The position numbers and the translations under genes are program-made. The notes under the pieces were generated by a model. That model worked only from the letters and a program-made list of their open reading frames with translations, made no database searches and was not told the origin of the DNA. A DNA stretch of 34,661 nt, taken from the NCBI GenBank assembly GCA_902761035.1, contig CACWIW010000040.1, forward strand, positions 16,991 through 51,651, read 5' to 3'. The number at the start of each line of letters is the position of its first letter. Position 1 is the stretch's first letter. This DNA is from an uncultured bacterium (GTDB lineage Bacteria > Verrucomicrobiota > Kiritimatiellia > RFP12 > UBA1067). This document shows, in pieces, positions 16,359 to 23,100 of the stretch.

Positions 16359-16627
16359 CAACTCGCAGGAAATTCACAGGTGCGCTGCTGGCGGCGGGTT
16401 CGCTGGCCAATTTTGCGCTTGTCGCCGGCACGAAAGGCAAGAATTCGGGCAACAACGGCAATCCGTGCAACGGTCACGGCAAGGCCGACCAGTGCCATGG
16501 GAACGGTGCCAAGGCCGACACGGTCGAGCCCCCGTCCGCATGCAAGTCGAACGCGCGCATGGGCCAGGACCAGACGCCTCCGCCTCCCTGCCGTTCGGCC
16601 CGGGGCAACGAGGACCACACGGAGTGA
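16355..16627 (+). CDS. Tat-signal Cys/Gly/Asn/His-rich small peptide, candidate substrate of the radical SAM enzyme
   Basis: A 90-aa product. It starts with a twin-arginine signal (TTRRKFTGALLAAGSLANFA). After about residue 26 comes a short hydrophilic core with four cysteines: NPCNGHGKADQCHGNGAKAD, then SACKSN and PPPPCRSA. C-N-G-H-G-KAD and C-H-G-N-G-AKAD form an imperfect direct repeat in which Asn and His swap places. There is no known enzyme fold. The ATG overlaps the maturase stop (ATGA) and its own stop overlaps the next start (GTGA), so it is translated with them. Known exported, radical-SAM-modified Gly-rich peptides exist (GrrA type), but I do not recognise this sequence class. The modification and function are unknown. 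Confidence 0.75.
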   Translation: MTTRRKFTGALLAAGSLANFALVAGTKGKNSGNNGNPCNGHGKADQCHGNGAKADTVEPPSACKSNARMGQDQTPPPPCRSARGNEDHTE

Positions 16628-17556
16628 ACCGCGCAGTCGCCGTTGCGGCGGCCGCCTTCCTCTTTACTGCTGCGTCGTTCGCGTCCGACATCGTATCGCA
16701 TGCCGTCAAGACGAAGCTCAGCGGCTACGAGCAGTTGACGCTCTTCCTGAAAAAGCCGCCTGAGGGGCGGGTGGAAGGCGTTCTTTGCCTCTGCTTGTTG
16801 GCTAATAGTCCAGACGACGTTCGCGCACAGCTTAAGCGTTCGTCCGGTCAGGCGTTTGATTTCGCGCGGGAGCGCCGGTTTGCCGTCGTGGCATGGGGCG
16901 CACGCCGCCTGTGGGACCCCACGCGCAACTGGGACGACCTGCCCCCGTCGGAGGCAAAACGGATCGACGCCAAGTTCGACAGGGTTGCCTATGCGTGGAA
17001 TAAGGGAATCAATTTCTTCGTGAAGAAAGAAGGCATCCCGCCGTCGGGGTATCTCATGATGGGATTGTCGGGCGCGGCACAGTACGCCCAGCGTCTGGCA
17101 CTGCGCTGTCCGGAGCGGTTTCTCGCCGTGCATGCCCACGTCGCGAGCAGTTTCGACCTTCCCGTGGATGACGGTGCGACGCTTCTCTGGTGCGTGACGA
17201 CGGGCGAGAACGAAATGGGGTACGACCGGTCGCGCCGGTTCTTCAAGGCGGCGCGCGCTTTGTCGTATCCGATCGTCTACAAGGCGTATCCCGGCCTCGG
17301 ACACGCGGGCAGCGTGAAGGCCACGAAACTTGGCTTCACGTGTTTTGAGTTCGCTCTCGCGGAACAGGCGCGCGCGACGAGGCTCAATGGCGGGAAACTC
17401 GCGAAGCCGAACTGGGCGAAAATCTTCGAGTCGGCGGAATACGTGGCGGACGTTTTCAACCAGTCGGTCTGCCCGAAGGCCGATGCCATTTTCGTGTCTC
17501 CTGAATCTCTGATGTTACTGCCGGCTGCAATCCGCGAGGCTTGGATCGGCGAATGA
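16624..17556 (+). CDS. Exported alpha/beta-hydrolase-like protein of the radical SAM cluster
   Basis: A 310-aa protein starting at GTG 16624 in a GTGA overlap with the peptide gene. The signal peptide is NRAVAVAAAAFLFTAASFAS. The fold pattern is that of an alpha/beta hydrolase: EGVLCLCLLANSPDD for the first strand, the nucleophile elbow GYLMMGLSGAAQYAQRLA (Ser in G-L-S-G-A, so the last Gly of GxSxG is Ala), the strand TLLWCVTTGENEMGY near the acid, and YKAYPGLGHAGS for the catalytic His. It could be an esterase, peptidase or acyltransferase. Its position directly after the candidate peptide gene suggests processing or attachment of the exported peptide (inference). Confidence 0.7.
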   Translation: MNRAVAVAAAAFLFTAASFASDIVSHAVKTKLSGYEQLTLFLKKPPEGRVEGVLCLCLLANSPDDVRAQLKRSSGQAFDFARERRFAVVAWGARRLWDPTRNWDDLPPSEAKRIDAKFDRVAYAWNKGINFFVKKEGIPPSGYLMMGLSGAAQYAQRLALRCPERFLAVHAHVASSFDLPVDDGATLLWCVTTGENEMGYDRSRRFFKAARALSYPIVYKAYPGLGHAGSVKATKLGFTCFEFALAEQARATRLNGGKLAKPNWAKIFESAEYVADVFNQSVCPKADAIFVSPESLMLLPAAIREAWIGE

Positions 17557-18899
17557 CTTTTTTTGCTGCAGAATCCTTCTTCTACCATGGCATGGCCCGC
17601 TGGGACTTCGGGCTGGACAGCCCCAACAAGGCGGCTGCCGTGCTGGTTTTACTGATGCTGCCGCTGCTGGCACTCTCCGTGCGCGCACGGCGCGAATGGA
17701 TCCGTTGGTGCGCAGGACTGCTTTGGGTTCTCGCCGGGTACGGACTGGTGCGGACTTTCTCCCGGGGCGGGCTTGTGGCTTTTCTGCTGGGCGCGCTGGT
17801 CTTGCTGGCGTGTCTGCGCAAGTCACTCGTCGTCGGACGGCGCTGGATTCCGGCCCTGCTCGCGGCATGTATGCTCGTCGGCGCGGCCGTCTGGACGGGC
17901 TTCGCTGGGCGGGTCGCCAATAGCTCGCCGACGTCGGATGCCTCGGTGGGCAACCGCCTTGCGATCTGGCGGAACGTGCCGTGCATGATGGTTGACGCGC
18001 CGGGCGGTTGGGGACGCGGCGCGGCGGGGGACGCCTTCATGGGCTGGTATCAGCCGCTTGACCGTACCGAACGCTACCGCACGCTCGTCAACAGTCACTT
18101 CACCTGGCTCGTCGAATGGGGCTGGTGCGGGCGCTTTGCACTTGTCTGGGCATGGCTGCTGGCCTTCGGGGCGGGGATTGTCCGATGGCGTACGCGCGGC
18201 GATCCGCTGCCGCTTGCCGTGTGGGCCGCCTTCGCTGCGGCGGCATTCTTCAGCTCGGTGGCGGAGGAATGGATCGTGTGGGTGGTGCCGGTGGCCGCGC
18301 TCGTGCCGGCGGTATGGACGCTTTGCACGGCGAAGGGCACGCGGCGGGCGGTTTTTGTCGTGACGCTCGTTGCAAGTGGTGTGCTGTTGAGCGCATGCGT
18401 GGTTCTCGGCGTTTATTGTCGGCCGGGGGGCGTCCCCCGCATCGGCCTGTCGCCTGACGGCATGCGTTTGACGGTGGGGGAGGGGCGTCCGGCAGGCTTG
18501 GTTGTCTGCGACGAGGACGTGATGGGCGGCGCCGCGTTCGGACGCGTCCTTCGGCGTTTCGTCCAGACGCCTGAAGGGGCCGGCCGCGCGTATTGTCTTG
18601 TTCGCGACCTGTCGTCCGTGCCTGTGGACATCCGGCGGCTTTCGCTCTGCGGACGTGCCGCCGACACGGGACCGGATGCGTTGACGCGCTTCACGGCGTT
18701 GGAAGACGTACGGGTGATTTCGCCGAACCGTCCGGAGTCATGGCTTGCGGCGCGCGGGAAGAGGCCGTACATCCGCGTTTTTTGCGGGGAATTCGCGCCG
18801 ACTTGTCCTGCGGAGGACGTCGAGGGCCTGACGGTCGTGTTCGGGGCGGCGGACTATCTGCCGAATTGGCCGCACCTTGCGTTCGGCAAGGTGTTGTAA
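17553..18899 (+). CDS. O-antigen ligase/polymerase-like membrane protein with a soluble C-terminal domain
   Basis: A 448-aa protein starting in an ATGA overlap with the hydrolase gene. Seven or so membrane helices fill residues 1-290 (for example AAAVLVLLMLPLLALSV, GGLVAFLLGALVLLACL, WIPALLAACMLVGAAVW). The segment FGLDSPNKAAAVLVLL and the conserved TFSRGGLVAFLLG, plus a large periplasmic loop with WGRGAAGDAFMGWYQP and NSHFTWLVEWGWCG, match Wzy/WaaL-type O-antigen ligases. It is shorter at the N-terminus than usual. The C-terminal ~160 residues are soluble and unrecognised (RPAGLVVCDEDVMGGAAFG, YIRVFCGEFAPTCPAEDVEG). Ligases of this class transfer glycans, so in this cluster it might join the modified peptide or its product to a surface polymer (inference). 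Confidence 0.7.
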   Translation: MTFFAAESFFYHGMARWDFGLDSPNKAAAVLVLLMLPLLALSVRARREWIRWCAGLLWVLAGYGLVRTFSRGGLVAFLLGALVLLACLRKSLVVGRRWIPALLAACMLVGAAVWTGFAGRVANSSPTSDASVGNRLAIWRNVPCMMVDAPGGWGRGAAGDAFMGWYQPLDRTERYRTLVNSHFTWLVEWGWCGRFALVWAWLLAFGAGIVRWRTRGDPLPLAVWAAFAAAAFFSSVAEEWIVWVVPVAALVPAVWTLCTAKGTRRAVFVVTLVASGVLLSACVVLGVYCRPGGVPRIGLSPDGMRLTVGEGRPAGLVVCDEDVMGGAAFGRVLRRFVQTPEGAGRAYCLVRDLSSVPVDIRRLSLCGRAADTGPDALTRFTALEDVRVISPNRPESWLAARGKRPYIRVFCGEFAPTCPAEDVEGLTVVFGAADYLPNWPHLAFGKVL

Positions 18900-18949
18900 C
18901 GTGGGGGGCTGAGGATTACAAATGAAACTACAAGCAGACAGGAGTTATT

Positions 18950-20182
18950 ATGGATGCGTGGAAAACCTGGGATAGGTTTTTCAACCGGTTCAGCTGGATA
19001 GTGCTGGGCCTTGAGGTCATCTATGTGGTGGCGCGGCTGCTGATCTCTGTGGATACGGCGGCGGGTATTGACCGGTATCTTGGCTGGTTTATGCCGATAT
19101 TGCTTGCGGGAGCCGTCGGATACATCACGAACTGGCTGGCGCTTTGGTATCTGTTCAGACCGTACGAGCCGCATCTGGGCGGACGCATCCAGGGTATTAT
19201 CCCGAGGCAGAAACGCGAAATGGCCGTCTCGCTCGGCAACATGGTCGGGAAGAAACTGCTCAACCCCGATGCGCTCGTCGAGGAGATGAAGGGTGAGGTA
19301 CTGGCGTTTGTGAACGACACGCGGCGGATGACTCAGCTCCGCGACTGGATTCAACGGTATCTTGTTGAGCATGAAGCCGAGATCGTCGAGTTCGTGTCGC
19401 CTTACGTGGAACGTCAGGTCCTTGCCGTAATCGACAGCCTGGCGACTGATGATACCTGGTCGAAGATATGGAACGAGGGAATCCTGCCCCGAATCAAGAG
19501 CGAGGGATCCCGGCGGTTCATTGTCGAAAAGCTGGTTGAGGCACTTCGCGAAAACGCGGGCGGAATCATCGAGGAGGTGCGCGGTGAATTGCGCACCTTC
19601 CTGCGGCAGAAACTGAACGAGAAGATCCCATTTGGCATAGGCGCGGATGCGATTACGGACTATGTCATGAATAACTTTGCCGATTATGAGAGCATGAAGG
19701 CAAAGCTGGACGGATGGCTGATGCGCGAGACAACTCAGACGATGCTGAGGGAGAAGCTTCTCGCATACGCGGACCGGCTCACTCTGTGGATGAAAGGCGA
19801 AGAGGGACAGAACGTGATGGGCGGAATTATCCGCGAAATGAGGGTACGCGGCAAGCGTTACATTGCTACGTATCTCCGCGAGAACGTTCCCGCACTCATC
19901 GACCGTGCATTCGCCTCCGACATGCTGCGCGAAAAGCTTGAGAAGGGCGTGCTGCCAAAGGTCGGCGTGAAGGTCGCCCAGCTCATAGGCGAGAACAAGC
20001 AGGCGATTCTTGACAAGCTCCGGCTTGAACAGCGCGTAACGGAAGCTGTCGACGGCATGTCCGTCGCGACATTTCACCAGACCCTTGACGAGTTCATGTC
20101 CGAAAATCTCTGCGCCGTGCAGGTGCTGGGCTTCGTTCTCGGTGCAATAGTAGGTTCGCTCCAACTGCTGACGCGGATTTGA
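18950..20182 (+). CDS. DUF445 family membrane protein
   Basis: A 410-aa protein with AGGAG 6 bases before the ATG. The N-terminal helices (WIVLGLEVIYVVARLLI, then WFMPILLAGAVGYITNWLALWYLFRPYEP) contain the DUF445 hallmark GAVGYITNWLAL-W-LFRP. Long amphipathic helices with repeated G..L...I motifs follow (PRQKREMAVSLGNMVGKKLLNPDAL). A hydrophobic C-terminus (VLGFVLGAIVGSLQLLTRI) probably re-enters the membrane; the repeat of the signature at the C-terminus (LGAIVGSLQ) is typical. Function is unknown for the whole family. The RNA polymerase gene starts 2 bp after its stop, so they are co-translated. Confidence 0.85.
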   Translation: MDAWKTWDRFFNRFSWIVLGLEVIYVVARLLISVDTAAGIDRYLGWFMPILLAGAVGYITNWLALWYLFRPYEPHLGGRIQGIIPRQKREMAVSLGNMVGKKLLNPDALVEEMKGEVLAFVNDTRRMTQLRDWIQRYLVEHEAEIVEFVSPYVERQVLAVIDSLATDDTWSKIWNEGILPRIKSEGSRRFIVEKLVEALRENAGGIIEEVRGELRTFLRQKLNEKIPFGIGADAITDYVMNNFADYESMKAKLDGWLMRETTQTMLREKLLAYADRLTLWMKGEEGQNVMGGIIREMRVRGKRYIATYLRENVPALIDRAFASDMLREKLEKGVLPKVGVKVAQLIGENKQAILDKLRLEQRVTEAVDGMSVATFHQTLDEFMSENLCAVQVLGFVLGAIVGSLQLLTRI

Positions 20183-20184
20183 TC

Positions 20185-23100
20185 ATGAATTGGTTGATGT
20201 TCAAAGACGGCGACGCGGAGACGCTTGAGTTGTGGAATAACTCTGCTACGGAGTGCGTCAGGAAAGTGTCGCTGGAGGTGGATGAGATTAGACTCATCCT
20301 ACCGACTGCTGAAGATGCGAAATTCGCGTATGCGAAAAACTTGGACCTCACGGGGCGGTTCTATATCTCCTTCACGGACGGCGACACGCGCGAGTTTGAC
20401 ATTCCACTCCCGTACCACGGCATATTCGTGGTACGCGGCGCCGGCGCCGAAAATAAGGACGCGCCCCAGCGACTCGTCTGGAGTTCCTGGCTCGGCGAGA
20501 TGCCGGGTCTGCGCAAGGTGCACGTGCCCAATGGCAAGGAGCCGGAGCTCCGTCTGGGGTTGCCGGACGGACGGTTCGTTCACATCGGTGGAGAAAAGCT
20601 CTCCAAGTCAGATCAGTACGATATTGCCTTCGTCCATTGGTGGGCGAAGTTTTTTCCGGGCGTCTATGGCGCGGTACTAGATTACGCGGACTTGAAGGAA
20701 TGGGTTCAAGCGAATCAGGACAAGATAGAAACTTTTGATTCCGATGACTTAGACCACCGCATGGCGGTGACGTTTCCTGTTTGGCTGCGTAATCGCCTTC
20801 TTCGACTCTACTATCGTTTCTTTGTCTTGAAGGATGGAACGCGAGATAGCTGGAGTGATTTGGCGGCGGAGCTTGTGCCTATTTCGTCGATCGGTGAACG
20901 GCGGTTCAACGGGTTTGACGTGATCCGTCCGGATAACATTCTCGAGGCGGCCGGACGCATCTGCGGCATCAAGCGCTACAAGGTGAGCCGGAGCCGTGTC
21001 GGGTTCCTGCCTGCCGAATTCCGACAGAACCATCCCTCGTTCGAGGGACGCATCTGCCCGATCGAGAGTCCCGAATCCGAGATGGTGGGCATCCAGTTGC
21101 AGCTGGCGCGTGGGGCGTGGGTGGATGCGACGGGACAGATTAACGCGAAGAGCGGCCGCCTCGGCGAGGCGGCCCTACCATCGCGGCCACCTGTGAGCTG
21201 GTGTACGTCGTTGATACCGTTCCTGAACCACAACGACGATGCGCGTAGCATGATGGGCGCGAAGAACATGCGCCAGGGCGTGCCCGTGAGCGGTGCGGAA
21301 GCGCCAAGCGTGAAGTCCGGCGGAGAAGCGGGGCTTGTCGCATTTATGCGCTCGCTGGAGCGCGCGGGGCTGTGTCCGACATGCTCGGACGGCGGCGAGC
21401 TGAAGATCGGACGCGACCTGCTCGTCGCGTACCTCCCTTGGTATGGCTGGAACCTCGACGACGCGGTCGTGGTGAGCGACGCGATCGTGAAAGAAATGGC
21501 CGTCACCGAAGAGAAGGACTATGCACTTGACATAGATCCGGACTGGACATGCACCAAGATCCTTGCGTCTGGGGCGTCTCTGCGCGAGGGTACGGCCATT
21601 GCGGAGTTCAAGAAAATTGCGAACGGCAAAGAGCAGATCCATGCGATCCGGTACGTCGATGCCGCCCCTGCGAAACTCGTCCAGATCGAATATCCGCCTG
21701 AAATAAAGGGGAAGCCTCTCAACCGCGATCCGGGATTCGTAGGCCGCCTGAAGTACCGCATTGCGCGCACGTTCCCCCTGGAGCCGGGCGACAAGCTGAT
21801 GGGACGCCACGGCAACAAGGGCGTCGTCTCCAAGGTGTTGCCTGCGAAGGAAATGCCGAAACTGAAGCTCCCTGACGGCAAGACGGTGACGGTTGACATT
21901 CTCCTGAACCCGCATGGCGTCCTCTCGCGCATGAACCCCGGCCAGTTGCTGGAGACGCATCTGGGATGGCTGTTCCACAACGGAAAGACCGATGCGGACG
22001 TGCTGAAGGACGGGGCCATCGGACCGGCAGGTGCGCCGTGTTGCGGCACGCTTGACCACAAAAAGGTCCAGCGTCTGCTCAAAGAGACGGGACTCGATGA
22101 ATATGGCAAGGCGCATCTGCACTGGACGCTGCCCGACGGACGCAAGGTGACGACGGCATCGCCCATCGTGGTGGGGTATCAGCATTTCTTCCGCCTCCAC
22201 CACATCCCCGCGTTGAAGGCGCAGGCGCGCCGCGGCGGAAAGGACGCGTTGTATTCCTGCGCCACGGGACAGGCCGTGCACGGGCGGCTCATTGGCGGCG
22301 GACAGCGCGTCGGCGAGATGGAGATGTGGGCCCTTTCCGCCTATCCAGGATCGGAACCGATCATCGCGGACCTTCTTCGCAACTCCGATGCCGTCGCCGT
22401 CAAGGGGGCGGGGAAGCCCGTCCTTGACCAGACAGGATTCTCCCAAGTCCTGTCCGCCCACCTTGCGGCCATGCTGATCAAGATGGATGTCAGCGCGAAG
22501 AAGAAGACCGTGTCGTTTTCGCGGATGTCGGATAACGAACTGCTCAAACGGATTGGCCTCAATGAGGCGCAGGAACGCAAGGGTCGGACAATCGGAAAGG
22601 CTTCTGCGGTAGCGGTCCATTCCGCACAGTTCCGCTGCCTGCACGATCCCTCACGTCTTGCATTCAGCGGAATACGCTTCACGTGGAATGGGGACGACAA
22701 GCGGAATACGCTCAGTCTCGCGTCGCTCCTGTCCCGTTTTGGCGTGACGATCAAAGGACCGCTGGAAGAAAGCAATGGCAATTATTGGATGCCTGTAGCG
22801 AGTGCGTCAGCTGAACATCTCAAGGTGACGCCTCTGTGGGGGACAAAAAGAGGATTGGCCACAACTTTGTCGTTGGAGATGAAGACTTCTGCACTTGGCA
22901 TTGACGGCGTGGGCGATGTGCGTTGTTTCATCAAAAGGAAGGTGAATGCGGGCGAGGTACTTCGGAGGATGTGCCTCAAGGCGTCGGATAAGCAGGCGGA
23001 ACGCATCGGAGATGCGCTCGTGCTGTGTCCGTGCGAAAAGTGCCGGGCGAACACGCCGGGCGAACGGTTTCTTCTCAAGGCGACGAATGCGCAAAACGAG

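Noticed and set aside
21175..22644. Long minus-strand frame opposite the RNA polymerase gene
   Set aside because: It lies wholly antisense to strongly conserved beta motifs and shows no domain pattern.
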